In this document: positions 10,558-22,180 of the stretch, one piece after another
How the letters are laid out: every line of letters starts with the position of its first letter
How positions within the stretch are numbered: the first letter of the stretch is position 1
Source of the DNA: Thereva unica
Lineage: Eukaryota > Arthropoda > Insecta > Diptera > Therevidae
Assembly: GCA_949987705.1 (NCBI GenBank)
Contig: OX465284.1
Coordinates: 71,347,470-71,411,469 of the forward strand
Reading direction: 5' to 3'
DNA length: 64,000 nt
Translations under genes and position numbers: made by a program
Notes under the pieces: model-generated
Databases searched by the model: none
Told to the model about the DNA's origin: nothing
Seen by the model: only the letters and a program-made list of their open reading frames with translations

Positions 10558-10648
10558 TCATTTCGCTCATTTACCTCTTTTAGCCATTTCCTGGAACAGA
10601 ATCAAAAAGTGCAACAATATCAATCACGGTAAGAGCAATACACAATAC
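10558..10648 (+). repeat. Right part of the interrupted repeat
   Basis: TTTCGCTCATTTAC at 10561, then ACAGAATCAAAAAGTGCAAC, and ATCAATCACGGTAAGAGC followed by AATACACAATA match 46787-46890 with moderate divergence. With 6984-7036 it forms one repeat of about 165 bp. Confidence 0.8.
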
Positions 10649-13165
10649 AAAGCCATAGGAACAATTTCCTCTTTGTGATATGGTGCTTTTTACAGAATTT
10701 TCAAATGGACAGAAATTGGCTAAATTTGTGTAATTTCTGGCACCGGTTAGAATACTTTTAAATTTTCTTTTCAAAGATTAAGAGGTTTTTTTCAATTCTT
10801 CTTTTCTGAAATTGCACCCTCGACAAATTGTGCCCAGTGCAAGTGCACCATTCACATCTATGAAAGCGTTATTCTTAGTAAATGAAATACTCCAACCCTT
10901 ATAATTTTGGGAAAAAGAAATTGATATTTTGGAGGAAAAGGCCGTTTTAGTTTAAAAAAAAAACTCTGGAAGGTTGTAGGATGGAGTCGTCACTCTACCA
11001 AAAAAAGCTCAAAACGCCCTTTTATCTTATAATTAGATAAAACTAAATGTTACATTCTCCTAGTTTCCACGCCTTAGAGAGTGATTTGAACTAGTTTAGA
11101 TTTACTAGTAGTAAAATTTACATCATACTCATCCCAATATCTGTTAAGATCATCTCGAGCAAAATTCGTAAAACCTTGCTCCTTTAAAATTGTTTGTGTC
11201 AATTCGATTGCAGATGTGCCCTCCAACAATGTGTTAATATCAATCAATAGTGTTAAAATCCTTGGAAAATTTCAATTAAAATACAAAAACAAAAATCAGT
11301 CAATAATTTTAATTCCTTATCGATTCATCTTGTGTTCTGGCATTTTTTTGTTTGTAATTACACCTTTATGCAAGGTGTAAAAGGAACTCCTACCGGCTGA
11401 TGTTGTCCCAACATAAAAATGGCCAACTGAACACGGTTATATGCCAAATGTCCAATAAAAACAAAATTTAGGACAGTAATTAAGAGACTGGACAGGAACA
11501 CCGGCAGTAAAGGTGGCCAGCCTGCATGTCCGTGTCCCGCAGGACGTCCCGAAGGAAGGGCAAGGCCTAATCCGACCACCTAGCATCGCAGGCCAATAAA
11601 ACAGGCCTCCGTTCACGAGCTTCAACTCATTATATTCGCTGGCATTTTTGTTTATTTAATTCTTTTAGGACTTTAATTAGTCCATAAAAATAGAATTTTT
11701 ATTGCAACTGAAAATACGCCAAAGGGACGATTCAATTCTGACGCCAGGCCCTTTGGCGGAGACCGCCCGGACGCCCCGAACTCCCAGTTTTTTATTGGGC
11801 AACCTTTTATTGGTGCCATTATATCCCGGCCGGGGACTTTGTTTGGAAGGTGTTCTCCTCTCCGTTGGGGATTGTTGTTTAGTAAACAGAGTTGCCCTGG
11901 AATTGGACCGAGTACACAAACCGGGCTCCAAACCAGTGCCATGTTGGATGTAATGTAAGCTGATACTGAAGCGTGTCAGGCTGAGCCGGGGGTTGCCATC
12001 AAATTGTTGAATTTATTATGTCTCGCATTTCCCCGGCTGTCATCTCCGAGACGCACTTCTGACGATTAAATCAGAGATTTATCTTCACAGCTCCCCGGAT
12101 CAAATCCGGATTATTTATTTCACGTGCGTGGATTTGTTTGCTTTGACTGGTAGTTCTCAGCCTGCCACCGCCGTCCATCACCTTTCATCAATATTTTGAA
12201 ACTGATCTGGGCGATGGGCTCTCCGCTTTAAATACTAATAAAATATTCAAAATATTTATGTGCGAGTCGATTTCTATTTATGTGCCCTACCTGCCATAAG
12301 GTGGCTTGTAAATCACAACTAGCACTGGGAGTGTATTATGGAGTGGCCCTTTGTGATTTAGGCGAATCGAGACTAATTATAATAATCCAAAATTTCATAG
12401 ATAATTTTATTGAAACGCAATTAACTGGCATTGATTTAATTTTTCCCGAATAATCAATTTAATTCGATTTTATTTGTATTCATGCAGACGAATTTAAATG
12501 AATTATTTGAGTTTATTTAATCCAGCAATGAAAATTGATTTTTTATAATTGTTTTAGTCCTTTTCTGTATGTATGTTTGTATATGCAAAGCAAAGTGCAC
12601 TTAAGTGTGGAAATATTATAAAATTAATATTAGCAAATATTGTTTACTTGTCTAGCCCTTTTGTTAAGTCAATAAATACTTCGGAAAAACGTTTCCATTC
12701 CTGGAAAATCCAGCTTAAAAGTTGGGCCGTTTTTATTTTTATAACAAAATTCCTGGAACATCTGAAATGATTTTTCAGTTTCAACGAGAGCTCAAACTCA
12801 AACCATTGCGATTACCCTGAACCTACTTAACTGGTAATGTTACGTAAAGTTCGATGGAATTGTAATGAATTGATATTCAAATACAAAATTGCTCAATTGT
12901 GAAAAGGAAATATTTATGTAATTAATTTTAAAATTAAATTTAAATTATTATGAATATAATTTTCATTTCAATATGACTTTTATGTTTTTAATGTCTGTTC
13001 TATGATATTTTTAAGGATTTAATCTGGTTCAATGATTACAGAAAAGTCTCGTTACAGGAATAAGCTAAGTATCTAAGATCAAAGGAAAAAATTGAGTCTT
13101 GAGTTATGAATAATATGGCGATGCAATTGTGCCTTACCGTTCTGAAACAAACGAAAATGTCAACT
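10649..13165. other. Non-coding region, no recognisable gene
   Basis: Mostly unique-looking AT-rich DNA with several more GC-rich islands (11390-11620, 11700-11960, 12040-12180). The stretch 12230-12560 carries TAAT-type homeodomain-like motifs. The short open frames at 11358-11953 on both strands have no domain signature. One coding-like short frame is listed separately (11074-11271). Confidence 0.5.
11074..11271 (-). other. Unrecognised coding-like short frame (65 codons)
   Basis: The frame is open from a stop at 11272-11274 to a stop at 11074-11076 and has no ATG near its start. Its composition looks protein-like: LLEGTSAIELTQTILKEQGF, then DDLNRYWDEYDVNFTTSKSK. CCAAG just inside its upstream end could be a weak splice acceptor. 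It could be a terminal exon, a transposon relic or chance. I do not recognise the family. Confidence 0.3.
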
Positions 13166-13171
13166 GGTTCC

Positions 13172-16100
13172 ATCTATCTATCTATCTATGTACCCCTTAA
13201 TCCCTCGTGGGACATAGGGCGGAAACAGTTGCCCTCCAGCGGACTCTGTTTTGCGCGACAGCTCTTAGCTCTGACCAGGATCTCCCAGTAGTTGCGGCCT
13301 CTGCTAGTAGGGTTCTCCTCCACGTTGTTCTAGGTCTTCCAACTCGACGGGATCCTTGCGGGTTCCAGTCAAGGGCCTGTTTGGCTAGATTTTCGTTATC
13401 GCGTCGCAAGGTGTGGCCAACCCAATTCCATTTCCTTCGCCTGATTTGGTCGTCTATCCTTTCTTGGCCGGCACGGCGCCATAGCTCTTCATTTGAAATT
13501 CTATCTCGCCAGCGGATTTTTAGGATACGACGTAGGCATCTGTTTATGAAGGCTTGTAGGCGCCCTGTGATGAATTGGGTGACTTTCCATGTTTCGCAAC
13601 CGTATAAAAGAACCGCCTTAACGTTGGAGTTGAACAGCCGCAATTTGGTGTTGGTTGAGATCTCCGTTGATCTCCATATGCGGAACAAGCATGCATATGC
13701 GCTTCGTGCTTTATTTATTCTGGAACTGACGTCTTCTTCTGCACCACCATTTTCGGTAATAATACTACCGAGGTAGCAGAATTTATCTACCAGTTCCACG
13801 TCACAGTTATTCAGCGCAGTTCGTTCAAGTGTGTTTGCATTTATCCGCATTTCTTTGGTTTTATTCGGATTCAGCCTTAAGCCTGCTAGACTACTTTCTG
13901 TTGCCAAATTGTTTAACATGTTTTTTAGCTCCTGATGTCTGTGGGCCAGCAAACAGATATCATCTGCGTAGTCGAGGTCCTTAAGGCGATCTAGCAAACC
14001 CCACTGTATGCCGCCTGTTCTACTATCTAGAGCGCCAACAAGAATGTCATTTATTACTATAAGAAATAGTAATGGGGATAGTAAGCATCCTTGTCGTACT
14101 CCTGAACTCACCTCAAAGCTGTCGGATAATTTTCCGTTATGGAGAACTCTGCATTTGGAATTGTTGTATAGGGCTTTTATCAATTCTATTATCTTATCCG
14201 GCAGTCCACGTTGCCGTAATGCCTGCCACATAAAGCTCCTATTAACCGAGTCGAACGCTTTCTCATAATCTACGAAAGCAAGGTAAAGGGGGGATCGGAA
14301 TTCAGTAGACTGTTCCACTATTATTCTTAAGGTGTTGATGTGATCTATACATGAACGGCCCTTCCTGAATCCGGCCTGCTGCCTTCTAAGCGTTTGATCT
14401 ACTGCCTCTCTTATTCTTGATAGTATAGTGTGGGACAAGATTTTACCCACAGTAGATAATAGACAGATGCCTCTCCAGTTGTCGCATATTGTTAGATCCC
14501 CCTTTTTGGGTATTTTGACTATGATACCTTCCGTCCAATCCTCCGGAAAGGTACAGGTGTTCCATGCTAATTCGAGGATTGGCTGAAGCGCATCTGCTAT
14601 GAGGCTTGAGTCGGCTTTCAACAATTCTGGCGGGATGCCATCTTTTCCAGCAGCTTTACCATTGGCCATCGCATGAATTGCGGTTACTATTTCCGTCTTG
14701 GATGGGGCCCGGGTGTTGATTCTTATCGGCTGTGCATTGTTGCTGTTTTCCTGAGGTTCCTGTGTGAGTGAGCCATTCAGGGCGGCGAAGAAATAATCTC
14801 TCCATCTTTGGAGCTGCTCCTCGTCGCTGCACAGCAGCCTTCCATCCGCACTCTTAACGGCATGCTTTTTAGTAGAGTGCTTTCCCGAGAGCTGTTTAGT
14901 AATTTGGTACAGCACTTTACTGTTGCCTGTGTTTGCCGCGTTTTCCGCTTTTTCTGCGAGCTCGTTTATCTGCTGCCTTTTATCACGCCGGACACTTCTC
15001 TTTACCTCTCGGTGTAATTGAGAGTACTCCCGTTCAAGTTGGTGACGTCTATCCGGGTCGCTTGTAGAGTTTATGTTATTTTTGAGGGCCCTCCTGCGTT
15101 CTATTTTTTGCCAGGTGCTGTCCGAGATCCAATGTTGCATGTTTCTCTGGACATAACCGATGCTCGTTTCCGCAGCCGTCAATATAGCGCCCTTTGTTGT
15201 ACTCCACAGGTCTTCAATATTTGTGTCGTCAGAAACGGTTTGCTGGTTTAATATTTGCTGCAGGTTTCCAGCAAATTCTCGCTTTTTAGCGCTCTCCCGC
15301 AAGAGGTCAACGTTAAACCGTCTACGGTTTATAGATTCACGTTGAAAGTTTCTGATTGCAGCGATTCTAAGGCGAATAGTTGCTACTACCAAATGGTGGT
15401 CGCTTCCAGTGTCCGCTCCCCTGAAGCTCCTGACATCTTCCAGAATGGTTCTCCATCTGCGGCTGACGGCCACATGATCTATCTGATTTCTCGTTCTACC
15501 ATCGGGCGATACCCAGGTCTCTTTATGTATCTTCTTGTGACAAAAGTAAGTTCCACCTACCATAAGTTGATGGGAAGAACAAAAGTCAACGAAAAGCTCA
15601 CCATTGTTATTGGTAACTTGGCTTAGGCCTTGTTTTCCAATTGTTTGTTCAAGACCGGTGTTGTCGTGACCGATTTGTGCATTTAAGTCACCCATTAATA
15701 CAATGATGTCTCCCCTTGGAATAGATCGAAAAACCTCATTCAGTCGCATGTAGAACTCGTCTTTGATGTCATCTTCTGCGTCTTCGGTTGGAGCATAGCA
15801 TTGAACTACCGTTGTACTTCTTAGCCTGGTACGTAGGCGCACGGTAATAATCCTCTCAGAAACTGGTGACCAGCTAATGAGGCTAGCCCTGGCTTCTTTG
15901 GTGAGTATTACGCCAACACCACTCCTACGGCTTTCAGTTTCATTTCTCCCAGAATATAAGAAGGACTCGCCATTTGGGCAGATATGTTCCCCCGCATCGG
16001 GCCATCTGGTCTCGCTCAGTCCCATGATCTTGATTTTATATCGATTCATCTCGTTGAGGACTTCATCCAGCCGTCCCTCAGCAAGCATTGTTCTCACATT

Positions 16101-16560
16101 CCATGATCCGATTCGTGTCCTTGTTCGAAAAGCAAAGGTCGTCGTCGTGTTGTCCATCCGGTTCCGAGGCACTGTTTGCCGATTCGTAGCAATAGTGTTT
16201 TTTATGGGAGCGGGTTGCTAACCCTCAGCCCAACCGACTTAAAAGCTCTGTTTTGTGGCGCAGAGAGCTCGCCATTCGCCCCTCTCCCGTTAGCTCCTTC
16301 CGAAGAAGTACCCCAGGGGGCACCGCGGGGAGGTGGGATTAGGACTTGCTAACAGGTCTGCTTGGTGTTTGATTGCAGTGGATCTCTTCGGATTTTAATA
16401 GAAATGACAAATCGGGTGTCACCACTTTCCGAGATCTTTGTTAGCCGTTCGCCCCCCGCCGCTATGCGGTGAGGATATGTGTGTCACGGCCTTAATGGTA
16501 GGACACATCGGGTGGCCAATGCTAAAACTACGAGCTTTTTTTATATGTTAGTGTAAGCTT
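13172..16560 (-). mobile_element. RTE-like non-LTR retrotransposon with (TAGA)n 3' tail, apparently near full length
   Basis: On the minus strand a leader of some 390 bp (16173-16560, boundary approximate) precedes one intact ORF. Only a few bases separate the stop at 13197 from a (TAGA)5-like microsatellite tail (13172-13191). A single ORF with endonuclease and RT plus a microsatellite tail is the RTE-type plan. I found no convincing target-site duplication. Confidence 0.8.
13197..16172 (-). CDS. Endonuclease/reverse transcriptase of the RTE-like element (991 aa, intact)
   Basis: The endonuclease spans about residues 20-265: IGSWNVRTM at 21-29, LSETRW with Glu 54, GDLNAQ at 161-166 and SDH at 257-259. 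RT motifs are AGKDGIPPELLK at 508-519, NWRGICLLSTVGKI at 565-578, QQAGFRKGRSC at 598-608, FVDYEKAFDSV with Asp 635, GVRQGCLLSPLLF at 691-703 and YADD at 735-738. A linker rich in charged residues (270-470) lies between. The C-terminus has the conserved GRPRTTWRR block and ends LCPTRD. There are no stops or frameshifts, and all catalytic residues are present, so the element may be competent or recently so. Such proteins are often mis-annotated as host genes. The RTE-like call rests on motif style; Proto2 or RTEX are alternatives. Confidence 0.93.
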   Translation of the reverse strand: MPRNRMDNTTTTFAFRTRTRIGSWNVRTMLAEGRLDEVLNEMNRYKIKIMGLSETRWPDAGEHICPNGESFLYSGRNETESRRSGVGVILTKEARASLISWSPVSERIITVRLRTRLRSTTVVQCYAPTEDAEDDIKDEFYMRLNEVFRSIPRGDIIVLMGDLNAQIGHDNTGLEQTIGKQGLSQVTNNNGELFVDFCSSHQLMVGGTYFCHKKIHKETWVSPDGRTRNQIDHVAVSRRWRTILEDVRSFRGADTGSDHHLVVATIRLRIAAIRNFQRESINRRRFNVDLLRESAKKREFAGNLQQILNQQTVSDDTNIEDLWSTTKGAILTAAETSIGYVQRNMQHWISDSTWQKIERRRALKNNINSTSDPDRRHQLEREYSQLHREVKRSVRRDKRQQINELAEKAENAANTGNSKVLYQITKQLSGKHSTKKHAVKSADGRLLCSDEEQLQRWRDYFFAALNGSLTQEPQENSNNAQPIRINTRAPSKTEIVTAIHAMANGKAAGKDGIPPELLKADSSLIADALQPILELAWNTCTFPEDWTEGIIVKIPKKGDLTICDNWRGICLLSTVGKILSHTILSRIREAVDQTLRRQQAGFRKGRSCIDHINTLRIIVEQSTEFRSPLYLAFVDYEKAFDSVNRSFMWQALRQRGLPDKIIELIKALYNNSKCRVLHNGKLSDSFEVSSGVRQGCLLSPLLFLIVINDILVGALDSRTGGIQWGLLDRLKDLDYADDICLLAHRHQELKNMLNNLATESSLAGLRLNPNKTKEMRINANTLERTALNNCDVELVDKFCYLGSIITENGGAEEDVSSRINKARSAYACLFRIWRSTEISTNTKLRLFNSNVKAVLLYGCETWKVTQFITGRLQAFINRCLRRILKIRWRDRISNEELWRRAGQERIDDQIRRRKWNWVGHTLRRDNENLAKQALDWNPQGSRRVGRPRTTWRRTLLAEAATTGRSWSELRAVAQNRVRWRATVSALCPTRD

Positions 16561-16603
16561 AGGGGTCACCCTTTTTATTACTAGTCCGTCATGTCGTACA
16601 CGT

Positions 16604-16975
16604 CATGCAGGCGCGGATTCAAGGGGGGGTCACGGGGGTCATGACCCCCCCCCCCAAAAGGTCGAACTATGCAATAATAGTTGAGATGGGAGAAACCAAA
16701 AGCTGCTGATACGCTTCTGCTACTTGTCGAACATCTTGAATGTCTCAACTGATCAACGTCTCGGTCCAGCATTGGAGAAAGCATTTCATTAAATTCGGTA
16801 ACAATGTTGTCCAATAAAGGAATGAAGATTTTTCTTCTGGAGTTTGATTTTTTGACGATAAACAACCCGTGCTTCTTTGAATTCCTCATCCAATTGTGCA
16901 GCGAGATGTTGGGCTTCAGTAAATAACCGTCGAAAATCAGAATCTTCATCACATCTTTTGGTCAGCAAGGGTATC
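16604..16975 (-). pseudogene. hAT (ZMYM1-like) transposase C-terminal fragment with terminal sequence
   Basis: Minus-strand frames give KIPLLTKRCDEDSDFRRLF, then TEAQHLAAQLDEEFKEAR, and after a frameshift RRKIFIPLLDNIVTEFNEML. This is the dimerisation-proximal part of hAT transposases of the zinc finger MYM/52-kDa-repressor type. Downstream, at 16606-16660, GCAGGCGCGGATTCAAG followed by long G and C runs resembles a hAT inverted terminus (CAG-GGGCGGA type). At least two frame breaks. It is probably the same element as 21600-22180, split by the CR1-like insertion. Confidence 0.6.
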
Positions 16976-17114
16976 TTTGATCATATCCGTGATCGTGATC
17001 AGATGCGTGAATGGCTACTTTCGTCGAGTCCTGACATACCCCTTTCAAATCAGACGCCATTATTACAGTTTCCTATATCTAGCTGTCTTAAGTCATTCTC
17101 GAAACATATCGAAC

Positions 17115-18479
17115 ATGGCGTCAGGCGGTAAGCAGCCGCCTGATAAAACTAGTGAAAAAACATACAAATGTCATCCCAAAGTGAGAGTGGCTACGGTGGT
17201 GTGTTTAATATGTGAAAATGTATATCACATAAGTGATTTCAATCAATTAAATAACATAAAATACATAAGTGATACATTAGTTATTTGTCCGGAACATGCA
17301 CGGGTAAATCTAACCTCAAAGGTCAATGAAATTGCATTGAAGATTCCAGGATTATAATAGCACAGGTTAAATCACACTTAAAAGAGGAAATAAGGCAAGA
17401 ACTATTAAAGGAAATTACTTATAGCCATACTAGTGTAGACCAAGAATCAAATCTAAATAGTCTGAAAAAAGAAAACAACCTTCTTAGGCAATTGAACGCT
17501 GAATTATATGATAAAAATGCATTGCTTAAAGAACTGTTGCAACAACAAAACGGCATTAATAATAAAAAAACTTATTCACAAGTACTTAGCGATGAAACTC
17601 CCAAACAGAAACCTGTTCCTAATATTATAATTAAAAAGAAAAAGAAAGAAGATAAAAATGATTTACGGAAATTTGTTACACATTTTCTAAATGAAGAAAA
17701 ATCTATTCAAGCTAAAAAAGTGCATTTGAAAAGTGACAGTGAGATAATTGTCAGCTGCATGAATGAAATAAGTGCAGTCGAGACTGAAAATATTTTAAGC
17801 AAAAAACTATTAGACATGTGTACTATAGAAAAAGAAGTCTTCAAAAAACCAAGATTAAAAATAATAGGAGTAGACAATTATGAAAATATGGATCTTAAAG
17901 AACTGGAAGCCGATATAAATGCAAGGAACTTTGAGCATCTTGAAACAAAATGTAGGTACAGCTGTTCATAAGTATGAAAATAAAAAAAATAAATTACAAA
18001 GTATTATAATAGAAGTAACATCTGAAATTTATAAGTAGATAAAACATAATAAAAACAGAGTTTTCGTTGGATATCAAAACTGTAAGGCCTATGACGACCT
18101 TATCCTACAACCATGCAGCAACTGCGGAAGATTTGGCCACAACGGTAACAAATGTAGAAATCAAAAAGTATGTCTAAAGTGCTCTGGACATCATAATTCT
18201 ATCAATTGCCCGAATACATCTGACCTGTGCTGTGTAAATTGTGTTTATTATAATAACAGATTCAATACACAGTATAATGTACATCATATGGCTAACTGTA
18301 GTCAGCGTTGCCAGGTTCTGCTTAAAAAAATTAAAAAATATATAGCAACGACCGATTACCCTTTCAGCCCAGTAATCCCAAGATATATCGGCAAGGTTGA
18401 TATCGCTCATACAACATCGCTGAAGTTAAAGGAAAGTGCCTTTCAGTCTTTTAGTCCCAGGTTAACGCCTCAACGATGA
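17115..18479 (+). pseudogene. CR1-like element ORF1 (PHD-like finger, coiled coil, CCHC knuckles), frameshifted
   Basis: ATG at 17115 opens MASGGKQPPDKTSEK, followed by a Cys/His cluster CLICENVYH with VICPEH later, suggesting a PHD-like finger. A frameshift near 17351 leads into a Lys/Glu-rich region that looks coiled (KENNLLRQLNAELYDKN near 17470-17515), then basic segments. After more breaks around 17970-18060 come zinc-knuckle-like repeats: CSNCGRFGHNGNKC near 18114, CLKCSGHHNSINC near 18174 and CCVNC near 18228. This is a nucleic-acid-binding Gag-like ORF1 that would package element RNA. Its final TGA overlaps the ORF2 start as ATGA (18476-18479). Broken, hence inactive. Confidence 0.8.
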
Positions 18480-21336
18480 TTGAATCACGTAACATGGAAC
18501 AAAACATGGATTTTCTGGAAAGTATACAAAGAGAGACGATTCAACAGGAAAACATTTTTAATAATGTCTATACTCTCAATAAACACATGGAAATAAATAA
18601 AGATAATATTTTGTATGTCAATATTAGAAGTTTCAATGCAAATTTTACAAGACTCCAAGTTTTTATTGAGAGTTTAAAGTTTAAGCCTAATATAATAGTA
18701 TGTGTTGAAACTTGGAATTTAGAATATTATAACTATTTTTCTTTGTTTGGTTACAAAATGTATTATAATAATAGTAGGATAAATAAGTCAGATGGAGTAG
18801 TAGTATATATTAAAGATTACATTGCAGAACATACTGAAGTTATTGATATAGGAAAACTTAAAATCTTAAATTCTTGTATTTCAGTTAATGGCAATAATTA
18901 TTTGGAGATCTCAGCTTTGTATAGATCACATGATTTACCAAAAAATGAGTTTATTTTGAACTTAAGTGAATTCATAAAAAATAAGATAAATACTAAAAAT
19001 CATTTAATTATTGGTGACTTCAATGTAGATCTACTAAATCTTGATAACATTAACCAAGAATTTTTAAATATTTTTTTAGAAAATGGCTACATCCCAGGCT
19101 TTCAAGGAACAACTAGACCATCTAATAACAGTAATGATGGAACATGCATAAATAATATTTTCATTAAATCCAAAACAATTACTACTAAAACTTTTAAGTT
19201 AATAAATTCCCTTACTGATCACTATCCTTCATTTATTTCAATTAATAAAATAAGAAATGGTATGGTAAATGATTCAATAATTTCAATTGATTATGCTAAA
19301 CTTAGGAGAATAGCTAGAAAAGAAACCTGAAACATTATATTATTGATACAAGATCCAAATGGAGCTACAGATAAGCTTGTTGATAAAATAAAAAAATGTG
19401 TAAAATTGGCAACATTCAAAACTAGAAGATGCAAAAAAAATCCAAATCAATACCGAGAAGTAAATGGATTACTAAGGCAATTTTAGTTTCCTGTAATAAA
19501 AAAGAACTATTGTATCAGATTTGGAAAACTGAACCTAGTAATGAGACGCATAAGACTGAATATAAAAATTATAGTAAGATTTTAAATAAGGTGATTAATG
19601 CAGCAAAATTAATGTACGATCGCGAACAAATTGAGAAGAATAGTAATAGTTTAAGGAATTTATGGAAAATAATTAACTTGAAGCTTGGTAAAAATGTCAA
19701 AAAAGAGGATAACATAAATCAGATTTATGATAATAACAGGCAAAAAATCATCAATCCTATTGAAATATCCAATACTATGAACTCTTATTTTTGTAGCATT
19801 GGAAAAGAATTAAACGTAAAGATTCAACAACCGCGCAACACAGAAATTAAATTGCCTAAAATGAACCCTAAATCTATTTTTTTTACACCAACAAATCATT
19901 TTGAAATTTCCAACATTATTCAAAACATGGAACCGAAAAATGGAGGCGTTGATAATATAAATGCCAAAACACTCAAAATGCTGACTTTATAGTAGAACCT
20001 CTCGTTCATATAATTAATTTATGCATTGAAAAATCAATTTGGCCAGATTCTTTAAAAAGAGCGGAAGTTAAACCTATATTTAAAGCAAATATAGACCAAT
20101 TTCATTAATCTCTAATTTGGCAAAAATACTTGAAAGAATTATATACAATAGAATTTTAAGCTTTATTAATAAAGCCAAAATTATGTCTAATAAACAATTC
20201 GGCTTTGTTAAAAATAGGGGTGCAAAAGATGCTTTAAGCCATATAACTAACATAATATATAATAAACTAGACAAAAGCTTACCAATTGCCATTACATTCT
20301 TAGATCTTGCCAAAGCATTTGATACAGTTAACCATAGAATTCTGCTAAACAAATTATATAATTATGGAATCAGAGGCAGCGCACATAAACTAATGACCTA
20401 ATGAGTTACTTAAATGATAGACAGCAGAGAGTAAAAATAAATGAAAGTGTAAGTGAATATAAGACGTTAACTACAGGAGTTCCACAGGGAACTATCTTGG
20501 GACCGCTATTATTTATACTATATGTCAATGATCTTTTAAATGATATGCCAGAAAATACAATAATATCATATGCAGATGACACAAACATTATATCTACTGA
20601 CGAAAGCTGGTATGGAGTTCAAATAAAAATGAATGATTATTTGAAAAAAATTTCAACCTGGCTTGCACTGAATAGACTGTCTCTTAATCTAGACAAAACA
20701 GTTTTTATGGCATTTGGAAATTATAGTGATAGTGTTCCCAATAATATTAAAATACAAATCAATGATAAAATATTAAAAAGAGTAGAAAGCTGTAAATATT
20801 TGGGTTTAATATTTGATCATAATATGAAATGGGATAAGCATATAGAATATCTTATAACTAAAACAAGGTATTTACTGTTTATATTTTACAAAATATCCAG
20901 GTTTATGCAAATAGAAACCCTAAAAATGATTTATTATGCCTTTTTTCATAGCATAATTAGTCATGGAATCATAGCATGGGGAGGTGCGTATACAAATAGC
21001 TTAAATTCACTACAAAGGTTGCAAAACAGACTGTTAAAAATTGTAAATAAAAACAAAATCATAACCCAAAGAAACCCAATGAATTTAGTTCAACTTTTTG
21101 AGTATGAATCTTTAGTTTTTCATTATAACATACTAAGATTTAAATATTTGACCTCCAGCAGTGTTACAAGAAAAAAGAATCTACAGTTACCAATAAGAAA
21201 AAAAACAATAAGTAGCAAGAATAGTTACATAAAAGCTATTAATATTTTTAATGGTCTACCTAATGAATTAAAGATTTTAAGTGATTCTAATACTAGGAAA
21301 AAGAAATTAAAACAATGGATTACAAGACCCAGTTGA
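18476..21336 (+). pseudogene. CR1-like element ORF2 (endonuclease and RT), frameshifted
   Basis: The endonuclease part shows YVNIRSFNANF, VCVETW, IIGDFNVDLL and SLTDHYPSFISI, the TDHYP version common in CR1 relatives. A stop at 19328 ends the first frame. RT coding continues from about 19350 in shifted frames: a [16 protein letters not shown] segment near 20097, [15 protein letters not shown], motif [17 protein letters not shown] near 20297, a 1-bp shift near 20400, then SYLNDRQQR, TGVPQGTILGPLLF and YADDTN near 20570. The C-terminal part to 21336 is open. A small deletion is evident near 20090. At least four frame breaks make it non-functional. PQGTxLGPLLF favours the CR1/Jockey group; Kiri or Daphne are possible. 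Confidence 0.85.
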
Positions 21337-21599
21337 AATAATGTAATAATTAATAAAATCTTATAGAAAATTTTTGAAAACATATGGTTAATTAATTTTC
21401 AGTTACTTTATACCACTGTTTATACACATAATGTAATTATTTATTTTCAATTAGATTTAGGAACTAGTTTATAAGTTACGACCAGTCCCACCAACAGATA
21501 ACTTTGTTTACCTCTGTGGGATTTACTTTGTAAATTTTACTGGCCAAATAAATAAATAATAAAATAAATAATTAGCGAGCAACTATCTGTTCTAATTCC

Positions 21600-22180
21600 A
21601 ACCAAATATTTTAGGTCCCAGTCGAATTTCTCACACAGTTCGATATCCTCGGAACGAATTGCTTGGTATGAATCGCAAAATGTGATGAAATTCTCTGATT
21701 GCTCTGTTGCAGTAGTAGTAGGATAAGCTAAGGTGTGTTGTAAAAGAATTGACGTTCGTCTCATCAAATGCAACTGCGCAAAACTTTGCCGCTCTAACTC
21801 CTTTCAGAATAGCTTACTGAATTTCGTCTTTACAGGCTTCCATAAGTTGATTTTGGGTGGTTTTACTGATATACATATGTATGTCGCGATTGAACCTGCG
21901 GTTTCCAAATGATGCTGAAGAGTAAAGTCACCAAATTCAACGAAGAATGCCCTGAAGTTCCTATCATTTGCCACCAGAATATCTACTTTTCCGTCAGTGT
22001 CACGATTATAGAGAAGTTCATTATCCCTACATAATAACATCGATCTCGGCTTTCTTTTACTTGTGAGTCCCGTTGTACACACAGATGCTGGATTATGAAA
22101 AGTCTGAAGGAAACTTTTTTCAGCTTCTACCACCCTCTGATGATATTGGTTCCGTTGGTGAAACGAAAGCGTTCCATTCC
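21600..22180 (-). pseudogene. hAT (ZMYM1-like) transposase N-proximal fragment
   Basis: The minus strand reads HQRNQYHQRVVEAEKSFLQ, TFHNPASV, RDNELLYNRDTDGKVDI, NDRNFRAFFVEFGDFTLQHH and LETAGSIATYI. It then shifts frame into KGVRAAKFCAVAFDETNVNS, the catalytic DET/DST region of hAT transposases (first catalytic Asp in AVAFDET). This order matches ZMYM-type hAT proteins: an N-terminal zinc region, then an NFRALL-like block, then the first catalytic Asp. It is interrupted by an in-frame stop near 21805 and by frameshifts. Downstream coding ends where the CR1-like tail begins. Confidence 0.65.

Larger units (their letters stand above)
17000..21572 (+). mobile_element. CR1-like non-LTR retrotransposon, full length but decayed
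   Basis: Includes both ORFs and a 3' region ending in an (AAATA)n-like tail at 21545-21572. The 5' end is uncertain (between 16976 and 17110). hAT transposase sequence on the opposite strand lies on both sides (16604-16975 and 21600-22180), so it appears to sit within a hAT copy. The middle of the hAT protein is missing, so a deletion must also have occurred. Confidence 0.7.
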
